DNA of 64,000 nucleotides, from positions 40,259,201 to 40,323,200 of the forward strand of contig NC_079875.1 of the NCBI RefSeq assembly GCF_029227915.1, given 5' to 3'. Below are positions 21,215 to 35,549 of this stretch, piece by piece (the first letter of the stretch is position 1; each line of letters begins with the position of its first letter). Source of the stretch: Hydractinia symbiolongicarpus. Taxonomy: Eukaryota > Cnidaria > Hydrozoa > Anthoathecata > Hydractiniidae. A program made the position numbers and the translations under genes. The notes beneath the pieces were generated by a model that saw nothing but the letters and a program-made list of their open reading frames with translations, searched no databases and was not told the DNA's origin.

Positions 21215-23828
21215 TTCAGTGACTTTCTAACGGTGTCAGTCCGTTTGAGTTACAACGGTTGGGTCAAATATTCGTACCAACATGTATTTAGCGATATTTT
21301 TCTGATATTACTATTTTGCATCTCTTTTAACAATGAAACGATTGACTGTGGGACTTAATTGAGCTAACTTTGGACTGTGACCTGATAAATGTGATAAATG
21401 AGACAATTGGACTCCAAGAAATAACATTCTTGTTAATTTGACGTGATTGCCGGAACTCAGCGATTACACTGGGCACTGTGGTAGCGCTTCATTTAAGATT
21501 TATGATAAAAAAAGTCATATTTTTATTGTGGGACCAATCCTAGCCATTATCGAGCGCTGAGGAAATAGCGACAGTTTCAAAAACTACATTTCATTGACTT
21601 TCTAACGGTGTCAGTCCGTTTGAGTTACAACGGTTGGGTCAAATATTCGTACCAACATGTATTTAGCGATATTTTTCTGATATTACTATTTTGCATCTCT
21701 TTTAACAATCAAACGATTGACTGTGGGACTTAATTGAGCTAACTTTGGACTGTGACCTGATAAATGTGATAAATGAGACAATTGGACTCCAAGAAATAAC
21801 ATTCTTGTTAATTTGACGTGATTGCCGGAACTCAGCGATTACACTGGGCACTGTGGTAGCGCTTCATTTAAGATTTATGATAAAAAAAGTCATTTTTTTA
21901 TTGTGGGACCAATCCTAGCCATTATCCTGCGCTGAGGAAATAGCGACAGTTTCAAAAACTACATTTCATTGACTTTCTAACGGTGTCAGTCCGTTTGAGT
22001 TACAACGGTTGTGTCACATATTCGTACCAACATGTATTTAGCGATATTTTTTTGATATTACTAGGTTGCATCGTTTTTAACAATGAAACGTTGACTGTGG
22101 GACTTAATTGAACTAATTTGGATTGTCACCTGATAAATGTGATAAAGCAGACAATTGGACTCCAAGAAATAACATTCTTCTTAATTTGACATGATTGCCG
22201 AAACTCAGCGATTACACTGGGCTCTGTGGTAGCGCTTCATTTAAGAATTAAGATAAAAAAGTCATTTTTTTATTGTGGGATTAATCCTAGCCAATATCTC
22301 GCGCTGAAGAAATAGCGACAGTTTCAAAAACTACATTTCATTGACTTTCTAACGGTGTCAGTCCGTTTGAGTTACAACGATTGGGTCACATATTCGTACC
22401 AACATGTATTTAGCGATATTTTTTTGATATTACTAGGTTGCATCGCTTTTAACAATGAAACGTTGACTGTGTGACTTAATTGAACTAACTTTGGACTGTG
22501 ACCTGATAAATGTGATAAATGAGACAATTGGACTCCAAGAAATAACATTCTTCTTAATTTGACGTGATTGCAGGAACTCGGCGATTACACTGGGCTCTGT
22601 GGTAGCGCTTCATTTAAGAATTAAGATAAGAAAGTCATTTTTTCATTGTGGGACCGAACCTAGCCGTTATCGCGCGCTGAAGAAATAGCGACATTTTCAA
22701 AAACAGCATTTCATTGACTTTCTAACGGTGTCAGTCCGTTTGAGTTACAACGGTTGTGTCACATATTCGTACCAACATGTATTTAGCGATATTTTTTTTA
22801 TATTACTAGGTTGCATCGTTTTTAACAATGAAACGTTGACTGTGGGACTTAATTGAACTAATTTGGATTGTCACCTGATAAATGTGATAAAGCAGACAAT
22901 TGGACTCCAAGAAATAACATTCTTCTTAATTTGACATGATTGCCGAAACTCAGCGATTACACTGGGCTCTGTGGTAGCGCTTCATTTAAGAATTAAGATA
23001 AAAAAGTCATTTTTTTATTGTGGGACCAATCCTAGCCAATATCTCGCGCTGAAGAAATAGCGACAGTTTCAAAAACTACATTTCATTGACTTTCTAACGG
23101 TGTCAGTCCGTTTGAGTTACAACGATTGGGTCACATATTCGTACCAACATGTATTTAGCGATATTTTTTTGATATTACTAGGTTGCATCGCTTTTAACAA
23201 TGAAACGTTGACTGTGTGACTTAATTGAACTAACTTTGGACTGTGACCTGATAAATGTGATAAATGAGACAATTGGACTCCAAGAAATAACATTCTTCTT
23301 AATTTGACGTGATTGCCGGAACTCGGCGATTACACTGGGCTCTGTGGTAGCGCTTCATTTAAGAATTAAGATAAGAAAGTCATTTTTTCATTGTGGGACC
23401 GAACCTAGCCGTTATTGCGCGCTGAAGAAATAGCGACATTTTCAAAAACAGCATTTCATTGACTTTCTAACGGTGTCAGTCCGTTTGAGTTACAACGGTT
23501 GGGTAACATATTCGTACCAACATGTATTTAGCGATATTTTTCTGATATTACTAGGTTGCATCGCTTTTAACAATGAAACGATTGACTGTGGGACTTAATT
23601 GAGCTAACTTTGGACTGTGACTTTATCAATGTGATAAATGAGACAATTGGACTCCAAGAAATAACATTCTTCTTAATTTGACGTGATTGCCGGAACTCAG
23701 CGATTACTCTGGGCTCTGTGGTAGCGCTTCAATTAAGAATTAAGATAAAAAAGTCATTTTTTTATTGCGGGACCAATCCTAGCCATTATCTCGCGCTGAA
23801 GAAATAGCGGCAGTTTCAAAAACTACAT
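21215..23828 (+). repeat. Seven-unit block, copy 2 (offset 2614)
   Basis: This is an almost exact copy of the preceding block: GAAACGTTGA before GAACTAATTTGG lies at 22085 and 22830, each 2614 bp after its partner. Differences are isolated, such as GTGGGATTAATCC near 22279 where the first copy has GTGGGACCAATCC, and AACAATCAAACG near 21704. No gene is present. Confidence 0.87.
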
Positions 23829-25520
23829 TTCATTGACTTTCTAACGATGTCAGTCCGTTTGAGTTTCAACGGTTGTGTCACATAATCGTACCAACATGTA
23901 TTTAGCGATATTTTTTTGATATTACTAGGTTGCATCGCTTTTAACAATGAAACGATTGACTGTGGGACTTAATTGAGCTAACTTTGGACTGTGACTTTAT
24001 CAATGTGATAAATGAGACAATTGGACTCCAAGAAATAACATTCTTCTTAATTTGACGTGATTGCCGGAACTCAGCGATTACTCTGGGCTCTGTGGTAGCG
24101 CTTCAATTAAGAATTAAGATAAAAAAGTCATTTTTTATTGCGGGACCAATCCTAGCCATTATCTCGCGCTGAAGAAATAGCGGCAGTTTCAAAAACTACA
24201 TTTCATTGACTTTTTAACGATGTCAGTCCGTTTGAGTTTCAACGGTTGTGTCACATATTCGTACCAACATGTATTTAGCGATATTTTTTTGATATTACTA
24301 GGTTGCATCGCTTTTAACAATGAAACGTTGACTGTGGGACTTAATTAAACTAACTTTGGACTGTGACCTGATAAATGTGATAAATGAGACAATTGGACTC
24401 CAAGAAATAACATTCTTCTAAATTTGAGGTGATTGCCGGAACTCAGCGATTACTCCGGGCTCTGTGGTAGCGCTTCAATTAAGAATTAAGATAAAAAAAG
24501 TCATTTCTTTATTGTGGGACCAATCCTAGCCATTATCTCGCACTGAAGAAATAGCGGCAGTTTCAAAAACTACATTTCATTGACTTTCTAACGGTGTCAG
24601 TCCGTTTGAGTTTCAACGGTTGGGTCAAATATTTGTACCAACATGCATTTAGCGATATTTTTCTGATATTACTAGGTTGCATCTCTTTTAACAATGAAAC
24701 GATTGACTGTGGGACTTAATTGAGCTAACTTTGGACTGTGACCTGATTAATGTGATAAATGAGACAATTGGACTCCAAGAAATAACATTCTTCTTAATTT
24801 GACATGATTGCCGAGACTCAGCGATTACACTGGGCTCTGTGGTAGCGCTTCATTTAAGAATTATGATAAAAAAAGTCATTTCTTTTTTGTGGGACCAATC
24901 CTAGCCATTATCGCGCGCTGAGGAAATAGCGACAGTTTCAAAAACTACATTTCATTGACTTTCTAACGGTGTCGGGCCGTTTGAGTTTCAACGGTTGTGT
25001 CACATATTCGTACCAACATGTATTTAGCGATATTTTTTGATATTACTAGGTTGCATCTCTTTTAACAATGAAACGATTGACTGTGGGACTTAATTGAGCT
25101 AACTTTGGACTGTGATCTGATAAATGTGATAAATGAGACAATTGGACTCCAAGAAATAACATTCTTGTTAATTTGACGTGATTGCCGGAACTCAGCGATT
25201 ACACTGGGCACTGTGGTAGCGCTTCATTTAAGAATTATGATAAAAAAAGTCATTTTTTATTGTGGGACCAATCCTAGCCATTATCCTGCGCTGAGGAAAT
25301 AGCGACAGTTTCAAAAACTACATTTCATTGACTTTCTAACGGTGTCAGTCCGTTTGAGTTACAACGGTTGGGTCAAATATTCGTACCAACATGTATTTAG
25401 CGATATTTTTCTGATATTACTAGGTTGCATCTCTTTTAACAATGAAACGATTGACTGTGGGACTTAATTGAGCTAACTTTGGACTGTGACCTGATAAATG
25501 TGATAAATGAGACAATTGGA
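23829..25520 (+). repeat. Satellite block related to 16.7-18.4 kb
   Basis: This block carries TTCTAAATTTGAGGTG (near 24415), the GTCGGGCCG variant at 24971 (17872 upstream) and TGTGATCTGATAAATG. Markers match those of about 16.9-18.4 kb with an offset near 7099 bp (19 units), so a long-range copy spans the intervening seven-unit duplication. No gene is present. Confidence 0.78.
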
Positions 25521-28141
25521 CTAAAAGAAATAACATTCCTCTTTACTTGACGTGATTGCCGGAACTCAGCGATTACACTGGGCTCTGTGATAGCGTTTCA
25601 TTTAAGAATTATGATAAAAAAAGTCATTTTTTTATTGTGGGACCAATCCTAGCCATTATCGAGCGCTGAGGAGATAGCGACAGTTTCAAAAACTACATTT
25701 CATTGACTTTCTAACGGTGTCAGTCCGTTTGAGTTACAACGGTTGTGTCAAATATTCGTACCAACATGTATTTAGCGATATTTTTCTGATATTACTATTT
25801 TGCATCTCTTTTAACAATGAAACGATTGACTGTGGGACTTAATTGAGCTAACTTTGGACTGTGACCTGATAAATGTGATAAATGAGACAATTGGACTCCA
25901 AGAAATAACATTCTTGTTAATTTGACGTGATTGCCGGAACTCAGCGATTACACTGGGCACTGTGGTAGCGCTTCATTTAAGATTTATGATAAAAAAAGTC
26001 ATATTTTTATTGTGGGACCAATCCTAGCCATTATCGAGCGCTGAGGAAATAGCGACAGTTTCCAAAACTACATTTCATTGACTTTCTAACGGTGTCAGTC
26101 CGTTTGAGTTACAACGGTTGGGTCAAATATTCGTACCAACATGTATTTAGCGATATTTTTCTGATATTACTATTTTGCATCTCTTTTAACAATGAAACGA
26201 TTGACTGTGGGACTTAATTGAGCTAACTTTGGACTGTGACCTGATAAATGTGATAAATGAGACAATTGGACTCCAAGAAATAACATTCTTTTTAATTTGA
26301 CGTGATTGCCGGAACTCAGCGATTACACTGGGCACTGTGGTAGCGCGTCATTTAAGATTTATGATAAAAAAGTCATTTTTTTATTGTGGGACCAATCCTA
26401 GCCATTATCCTGCGCTGAGGAAATAGCGACAGTTTCAAAAACTACATTTCATTGACTTTCTAACGGTGTCAGTCCGTTTGAGTTACAACGGTTGTGTCAC
26501 ATATTCGTACCAACATGTATTTAGCGATATTTTTTTGATATTACTAGGTTGCATCGTTTTTAACAATGAAACGTTGACTGTGGGACTTAATTGAACTAAC
26601 TTTGGACTGTGACCTGATAAATGTGATAAATGAGACAATTGGACTCCAAGAAATAACATTCTTTTTAATTTGACGTGATTGCCGGAACTCAGCGATTACA
26701 CTGGGCACTGTGGTAGCGCTTCATTTAAGAATTATGATAAAAAAGTCATTTTTTTATTGTGGGACCAATCCTAGCCTTTATCCTGCGCTGAGGAAATAGC
26801 GACAGTTTCAAAAACTACATTTCATTGACTTTCTAACGGTGTCAGTCCGTTTGAGTTACAACGGTTGGGTCAAATATTCGTACCAACATGTATTTAGCGA
26901 TATTTTTCTGATATTACTAGGTTGCATCTCTTTTAACAATGAAACGATTGACTGTGGGACTTAATTGAGCTAACTTTGGACTGTGACCTGATAAATGTGA
27001 TAAATGAGACAATTGGACTAAAAGAAATAAAATTCCTCTTTACTTGACGTGATTGCCGGAACTCAGCGATTACACTGGGCTCTGTGATAGCGTTTCATTT
27101 AAGAATTATGATAAAAAAAGTCATTTTTTTATTGTGGGACCTATCCTAGCCATTATCGAGCGCTGAGGAAATAGCGACAGTTTCAAAAACTACATTTCAT
27201 TGACTTTCTAACGGTGTCAGTCCGTTTGAGTTACAACGGTTGGGTCAAATATTCGTACCAACATGTATTTAGCGATATTTTTCTGATATTACTATTTTGC
27301 ATCTCTTTTAACAATGAAACGATTGACTGTGGGACTTAATTAAGCTAACTTTGGACTGTGACCTGATAAATGTGATAAATGAGACAATTGGACTCCAAGA
27401 AATAACATTCTTGTTAATTTGACGTGATTGCCGGAACTCAGCGATTACACTGGGCACTGTGGTAGCGCTTCATTTAAGATTTATGATAAAAAAGTCATTT
27501 TTTTATTGTGGGACCAATCCTAGCCATTATCGAGCGCTGAGGAAATAGCGACAGTTTCAAAAACTACATTTCATTGACTTTCTAACGGTGTCAGTCCGTT
27601 TGAGTTACAACGGTTGGGTCAAATATTCGTACCAACATGTATTTAGCGATATTTTTCTGATATTACTATTTTGCATCTCTTTTAACAATGAAACGATTGA
27701 CTGTGGGACTTAATTGAGCTAACTTTGGACTGTGACCTGATAAATGTGATAAATGAGACAATTGGACTCCAAGAAATAACATTCTTGTTAATTTGACGTG
27801 ATTGCCGGAACTCAGCGATTACACTGGGCACTGTGGTAGCGCGTCATTTAAGATTTATGATAAAAAAAGTCATTTTTTTATTGTGGGACCAATCCTAGCC
27901 ATTATCCTGCGCTGAGGAAATAGCGACAGTTTCAAAAACTACATTTCATTGACTTTCTAACGGTGTCAGTCCGTTTGAGTTACAACGGTTGTGTCAAATA
28001 TTCGTACCAACATGTATTTAGCGATATTTTTCTGATATTACTATTTTGCATCTCTTTTAACAATGAAACGATTGACTGTGGGACTTAATTGAGCTAACTT
28101 TGGACTGTGACCTGATAAATGTGATAAATGAGACAATTGGA
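25521..28141 (+). repeat. Seven-unit block, copy 1 (offset 2621)
   Basis: The variant CTAAAAGAAATAACATTCC begins at 25521 and recurs at 28142; its sister CTAAAAGAAATAAAATTCC is at 27018 and recurs at 29639. Both spacings are 2621 bp. Most units here carry TACTATTTTGCATCTC and GGTCAAATATTCG. The match ends near 27985, where GTTGTGTCAAAT stands against GTTGTGTCACAT in the second copy. No gene is present. Confidence 0.86.
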
Positions 28142-30670
28142 CTAAAAGAAATAACATTCCTCTTTACTTGACGTGATTGCCGGAACTCAGCGATTACACT
28201 GGGCTCTGTGATAGCGTTTCATTTAAGAATTATGATAAAAAAAGTCATTTTTTTATTGTGGGACCAATCCTAGCCATTATCGAGCGCTGAGGAGATAGCG
28301 ACAGTTTCAAAAACTACATTTCATTGACTTTCTAACGGTGTCAGTCCGTTTGAGTTACAACGGTTGTGTCAAATATTCGTACCAACATGTATTTAGCGAT
28401 ATTTTTCTGATATTACTATTTTGCATCTCTTTTAACAATGAAACGATTGACTGTGGGACTTAATTGAGCTAACTTTGGACTGTGACCTGATAAATGTGAT
28501 AAATGAGACAATTGGACTCCGAGAAATAACATTCTTGTTAATTTGACGTGATTGCCGGAACTCAGCGATTACACTGGGCACTGTGGTAGCGCTTCATTTA
28601 AGATTTATGATAAAAAAAGTCATATTTTTATTGTGGGACCAATCCTAGCCATTATCGAGCGCTGAGGAAATAGCGACAGTTTCCAAAACTACATTTCATT
28701 GACTTTCTAACGGTGTCAGTCCGTTTGAGTTACAACGGTTGGGTCAAATATTCGTACCAACATGTATTTAGCGATATTTTTCTGATATTACTATTTTGCA
28801 TCTCTTTTAACAATGAAACGATTGACTGTGGGACTTAATTGAGCTAACTTTGGACTGTGACCTGATAAATGTGATAAATGAGACAATTGGACTCCAAGAA
28901 ATAACATTCTTGTTAATTTGACGTGATTGCCGGAACTCAGCGATTACACTGGGCACTGTGGTAGCGCGTCATTTAAGATTTATGATAAAAAAGTCATTTT
29001 TTTATTGTGGGACCAATCCTAGCCATTATCCTGCGCTGAGGAAATAGCGACAGTTTCAAAAACTACATTTCATTGACTTTCTAACGGTGTCAGTCCGTTT
29101 GAGTTACAACGGTTGTGTCACATATTCGTACCAACATGTATTTAGCGATATTTTTTTGATATTACTAGGTTGCATCGTTTTTAACAATGAAACGTTGACT
29201 GTGGGACTTAATTGAACTAACTTTGGACTGTGACCTGATAAATGTGATAAATGAGACAATTGGACTCCAAGAAATAACATTCTTTTTAATTTGACGTGAT
29301 TGCCGGAACTCAGCGATTACACTGGGCACTGTGGTAGCGCTTCATTTAAGAATTATGATAAAAAAGTCATTTTTTTATTGTGGGACCAATCCTAGCCTTT
29401 ATCCTGCGCTGAGGAAATAGCGACAGTTTCAAAAACTACATTTCATTGACTTTCTAACGGTGTCAGTCCGTTTGAGTTACAACGGTTGGGTCAAATATTC
29501 GTACCAACATGTATTTAGCGATATTTTTCTGATATTACTAGGTTGCATCTCTTTTAACAATGAAACGATTGACTGTGGGACTTAATTGAGCTAACTTTGG
29601 ACTGTGACCTGATAAATGTGATAAATGAGACAATTGGACTAAAAGAAATAAAATTCCTCTTTACTTGACGTGATTGCCGGAACTCAGCGATTACACTGGG
29701 CTCTGTGATAGCGTTTCATTTAAGAATTATGATAAAAAAAGTCATTTTTTTATTGTGGGACCTATCCTAGCCATTATCGAGCGCTGAGGAAATAGCGACA
29801 GTTTCAAAAACTACATTTCATTGACTTTCTAACGGTGTCAGTCCGTTTGAGTTACAACGGTTGGGTCAAATATTCGTACCAACATGTATTTAGCGATATT
29901 TTTCTGATATTACTATTTTGCATCTCTTTTAACAATGAAACGATTGACTGTGGGACTTAATTAAGCTAACTTTGGACTGTGACCTGATAAATGTGATAAA
30001 TGAGACAATTGGACTCCAAGAAATAACATTCTTGTTAATTTGACGTGATTGCCGGAACTCAGCGATTACACTGGGCACTGTGGTAGCGCTTCATTTAAGA
30101 TTTATGATAAAAAAGTCATTTTTTTATTGTGGGACCAATCCTAGCCATTATCGAGCGCTGAGGAAATAGCGACAGTTTCAAAAACTACATTTCATTGACT
30201 TTCTAACGGTGTCAGTCCGTTTGAGTTACAACGGTTGGGTCAAATATTCGTACCAACATGTATTTAGCGATATTTTTCTGATATTACTATTTTGCATCTC
30301 TTTTAACAATGAAACGATTGACTGTGGGACTTAATTGAGCTAACTTTGGACTGTGACCTGATAAATGTGATAAATGAGACAATTGGACTCCAAGAAATAA
30401 CATTCTTGTTAATTTGACGTGATTGCCGGAACTCAGCGATTACACTGGGCACTGTGGTAGCGCGTCATTTAAGATTTATGATAAAAAAAGTCATTTTTTT
30501 ATTGTGGGACCAATCCTAGCCATTATCCTGCGCTGAGGAAATAGCGACAGTTTCAAAAACTACATTTCATTGACTTTCTAACGGTGTCAGTCCGTTTGAG
30601 TTACAACGGTTGTGTCACATATTCGTACCAACATGTATTTAGCGATATTTTTTTGATATTACTAGGTTGC
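28142..30670 (+). repeat. Seven-unit block, copy 2 (offset 2621)
   Basis: This near-identical repeat of the previous block includes the TCCAAAACTAC variant (26060 and 28681 area). A rare difference is ACTCCGAGAAATAAC near 28515. Its right half is duplicated again further right with a four-unit offset. No gene is present. Confidence 0.86.
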
Positions 30671-31800
30671 ATCGTTTTTAACAATGAAACGTTGACTGTG
30701 GGACTTAATTGAACTAACTTTGGACTGTGACCTGATAAATGTGATAAATGAGACAATTGGACTCCAAGAAATAACATTCTTTTTAATTTGACGTGATTGC
30801 CGGAACTCAGCGATTACACTGGGCACTGTGGTAGCGCTTCATTTAAGAACTATGATAAAAAAGTCATTTTTTTATTGTGGGACCAATCCTAGCCTTTATC
30901 CTGCGCTGAGGAAATAGCGACAGTTTCAAAAACTACATTTCATTGACTTTCTAACGGTGTCAGTCCGTTTGAGTTACAACGGTTGGGTCAAATATTCGTA
31001 CCAACATGTATTTAGCGATATTTTTCTGATATTACTAGGTTGCATCTCTTTTAACAATGAAACGATTGACTGTGGGACTTAATTGAGCTAACTTTGGACT
31101 GTGACCTGATAAATGTGATAAATGAGACAATTGGACTAAAAGAAATAAAATTCCTCTTTACTTGACGTGATTGCCGGAGCTCAGCGATTACACTGGGCTC
31201 TGTGATAGCGTTTCATTTAAGAATTATGATAAAAAAAGTCATTTTTTTATTGTGGGACCTATCCTAGCCATTATCGAGCGCTGAGGAAATAGCGACAGTT
31301 TCAAAAACTACATTTCATTGACTTTCTAACGGTGTCAGTCCGTTTGAGTTACAACGGTTGGGTCAAATATTCGTACCAACATGTATTTAGCGATATTTTT
31401 CTGATATTACTATTTTGCATCTCTTTTAACAATGAAACGATTGACTGTGGGACTTAATTGAGCTAACTTTGGACTGTGACCTGATAAATGTGATAAATGA
31501 GACAATTGGACTCCAAGAAATAACATTCTTGTTAATTTGACGTGATTGCCGGAACTCAGCGATTACACTGGGCACTGTGGTAGCGTTTCATTTAAGATTT
31601 ATGATAAAAAAGTCATTTTTTTATTGTGGGACCAATCCTAGCCATTATCGAGCGCTGAGGAAATAGCGACAGTTTCAAAAACTACATTTCATTGACTTTC
31701 TAACGGTGTCAGTCCAGTTGAGTTACAACGGTTGGGTCAAATATTCGTACCAACATGTATTTAGCGATATTTTTCTGATATTACTATTTTGCATCTCTTT
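30671..31800 (+). repeat. Satellite block, four-unit re-duplication (offset 1497)
   Basis: CTAAAAGAAATAAAATTCC at 31136 and CATCGTTTTTAAC at 30670 repeat those at 29639 and 29173, each 1497 bp earlier. A four-unit step was added after, or independently of, the seven-unit step. Private changes are GGAGCTCAGCG near 31175 and TCAGTCCAGTTGAG near 31710. No gene is present. Confidence 0.83.
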
Positions 31801-33675
31801 TAACAATGAAACGATTGACTGTGGGACTTAATTGAGCTAACTTTGGACTGTGACCTGATAAATGTGATAAATGAGACAATTGGACTCCAAGAAATAACAT
31901 TCTTGTTAATTTGACGTGATTGCCGGAACTCAGCGATTACACTGGGCACTGTGGTAGCGCTTCATTTAAGATTTATGATAAAAAAAGTCATTTTTTTATT
32001 GTGGGACCAATCCTAGCCATTATCCTGCGCTGAGGAAATAGCGACAGTTTCAAAAACTACATTTCATTGACTTTCTAACGGTGTCAGTCCGTTTGAGTTA
32101 CAACGGTTGTGTCACATATTCGTACCAACATGTATTTAGCGATATTTTTTTGATATTACTAGGTTGCATCGCTTTTAACAATGAAACGTTGCCTGTGGGA
32201 CTTAATTGAACTAACTTTGGACTGTGACCTGATAAATGTGATAAATGAGACAATTGGACTTCAAAAAATAACATTCTTTTTAATTTGACGTGATTGCCGG
32301 AACTCAGCGATTACACTGGACTCTGTGGTAGCGCTTCAATTAAGAATTAAGATAAAAAAGTCATTTTTTTATTGCGGGACCAATCCTAGCCATTATCTCG
32401 CGCTGAAGAAATAGCGGCAGTTTCAAAACCTACATTTCATTGACTTTCTAACGGTGTCAGTCCGTTTGACTTACAACGGTTGGGTCAAATATTCGTACCA
32501 ACATGTATTTAGCGATATTTTTCTGATATTACTAGGTTGCATCTCTTTTAACAATGAAACGATTGACTGTGGGACTTAATTGAGCTAACTTTGGACTGTG
32601 ACCTGATAAATGTGATAAATGAGACAATTGGACTCCAAGAAATAACATTCTTCTTAATTTGACGTGATTGCCGGAACTCAGCGATTACACTGGGCACTGT
32701 GGTAGCGCTCCATTTAAAAATTAAGATACAAAAAGTCATTTTTTTATTGTGGGACCAATCCTAGCCGTTATCGCGCGCTAAAGAAATAGCGACAATTTCA
32801 AGAACTACATTTCATTGACTTTCTAACGGTGTCAGTCCGTTTGAGTTACAACAGTTGGGTCACATATTCGTACCAACATGTATTTAACGATATTTTTCTG
32901 ATATTACTAGGTTGCAACGCTTTTAACTATGAAACGGTTGACTGTGGGACTTAATTAAGCCAACTTTGGACTGTCACCTGATAAATGTGATAAAGGAGAC
33001 AATTGGACTCCAAGAAAAAACATTCTTCTTAATTTGACATGATTGCCGAAACTCAGCGATTACACTGGGCTCTGTGGTAGCGCTTCATTTAAGAATTTTG
33101 ATATAAAAAGTCATTTTTTTATTGTGGGACCAATCCTAGCCATTATTATTTTGCGCTGAGGAAGTAGCAACAGATTCAAAAACTACATTTCATTAACTTT
33201 CCAACGGTGTCAGTCCGTTTGAATTTCAACAGTTGTGTCACATATTCGTACCAACATGTATTTAGCGATATTTTTTTGATATTACTAGGTTGCATCGCTT
33301 TTAACAATGAAACGTTGTCTATGGGACTTAATTGAACTAACTTTGGACTGTGACCTGATATTTGTGATAAATAAACAAATGGACTCCAAGAAATAAAATT
33401 CTTGTTAATTTGACGTGATTGCCGGAACTCAGGGATTACACTGGGCACTGTGGTAGCGCTTCATTTAAAAATTAGGCTAAAAAAAGTCATTTTTTTACTG
33501 TGGGACCTATCCTAGCCGTTAGCGGGCGTTGAAGAAAAAGCGACAGTTTCAAAAACTACATTTCATTGACTTTCTAACGGTGTCAGTCCGTTTGAGTTAC
33601 AACGGTTGGGTCACATATTCGTACCAACATGTATTTAGCGATATTTTTCTGATATTACTAGGTTGCATCGGTTTT
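31801..33675 (+). repeat. Five-unit block, copy 1 (offset 1874)
   Basis: Markers repeated 1874 bp later are GAAACGTTGCCTGTG (32183), GACTTCAAAAAATAAC, GGACTCTGTGG, CCGTTTGACTTAC, GATATTTGTGATAAATAAAC and the odd CATTATTATTTTGCGCTG core at 33141. The latter replaces the usual CG-rich core with a T-rich insertion. No gene is present. Confidence 0.87.
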
Positions 33676-35549
33676 AACAATGAAACGATTGACTGTTGGA
33701 CTTAATTGAGCTAACTTTGGACTGTGACCTGATAAATGTGATAAATGAGACAATTGGACTCCAAGAAATAACATTCTTGTTAATTTGACGTGATTGCCGG
33801 AACTCAGCGATTACACTGGGCACTGTGGTAGCGCTTCATTTAAGATTTATGATAAAAAAAGTCATTTCTTTATTGTGGTACCAATCCTAGCCATTATCCT
33901 GCGCTGAGGAAATAGCGACAGTTTCAAAAACTACATTTCATTGACTTTCTAACGGTGTCAGTCCGTTTGAGTTACAACGGTTGTGTCACATATTCGTACC
34001 AACATGTATTTAGCGATATTTTTTTGATATTACTAGGTTGCATCGCTTTTAACAATGAAACGTTGCCTGTGGGACTTAATTGAACTAACTTTGGACTGTG
34101 ACCTGATAAATGTGATAAATGAGACAATTGGACTTCAAAAAATAACATTCTTTTTAATTTGACGTGATTGCCGGAACTCAGCGATTACACTGGACTCTGT
34201 GGTAGCGCTTCAATTAAGAATTAAGATAAAAAAGTCATTTTTTTATTGCGGGACCAATCCTAGCCATTATCTCGCGCTGAAGAAATAGCGGCAGTTTCAA
34301 AACCTACATTTCATTGACTTTCTAACGGTGTCAGTCCGTTTGACTTACAACGGTTGGGTCAAATATTCGTACCAACATGTATTTAGCGATATTTTTCTGA
34401 TATTACTAGGTTGCATCTCTTTTAACAATGAAACGATTGACTGTGGGACTTAATTGAGCTAACTTTGGACTGTGACCTGATAAATGTGATAAATGAGACA
34501 ATTGGACTCCAAGAAATAACATTCTTCTTAATTTGACGTGATTGCTGGAACTCAGCGATTACACTGGGCACTGTGGTAGCGCTCCATTTAAAAATTAAGA
34601 TACAAAAAAGCATTTTTTTATTGTGGGATCAATCCTAGCCGTTATCGCGCGCTAAAGAAATAGCGACAATTTCAAGAACTACATTTCATTGACTTTCTAA
34701 CGGTGTCAGTCCGTTTGAGTTACAACAGTTGGGTCACATATTCGTACCAACATGTATTTAACGATATTTTTCTGATATTACTAGGTTGCAACGCTTTTAA
34801 CTATGAAACGGTTGACTGTGGGACTTAATTAAGCCAACTTTGGACTGTCACCTGATAAATGTGATAAAGAAGACAATTGGACTCCAAGAAAAAACATTCT
34901 TCTTAATTTGACATGATTGCCGAAACTCAGCGATTACACTGGGCTCTGTGGTAGCGCTTCATTTAAGAATTTTGATATAAAAAGTCATTTTTTTATTGTG
35001 GGACCAATCCTAGCCATTATTATTTTGCTCTGAGGAAGTAGCAACAGATTCAAAAACTACATTTCATTAACTTTCCAACGGTGTCAGTCCGTTTGAATTT
35101 CAACAGTTGTGTCACATATTCGTACCAACATGTATTTAGCGATATTTTTTTGATATTACTAGGTTGCATCGCTTTTAACAATGAAACGTTGTCTATGGGA
35201 CTTAATTGAACTAACTTTGGACTGTGACCTGATATTTGTGATAAATAAACAAATGGACTCCAAGAAATAAAATTCTTGTTAATTTGACGTGATTGCCGGA
35301 ACTCAGGGATTACACTGGGCACTGTGGTAGCGCTTCATTTAAAAATTAGGCTAAAAAAAGTCATTTTTTTACTGTGGGACCTATCCTAGCCGTTAGCGGG
35401 CGTTGAAGAAAAAGCGACAGTTTCAAAAACTACATTTCATTGACTTTCTAACGGTGTCAGTCCGTTTGAGTTACAACGGTTGGGTCACATATTCGTACCA
35501 ACATGTATTTAGCGATATTTTTCTGATATTACTAGGTTGCATCGGTTTT
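33676..35549 (+). repeat. Five-unit block, copy 2 (offset 1874)
   Basis: This is a close copy of the preceding block, including GAAACGTTGCCTGTG at 34057. Private changes include GATTGCTGGAACTC near 34541, ATACAAAAAAGCATT near 34600, GTGGGATCAATCC near 34624 and TTTTGCTCTGAGG near 35022. The similarity ends near 35550, where the six-unit block starts. No gene is present. Confidence 0.87.
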
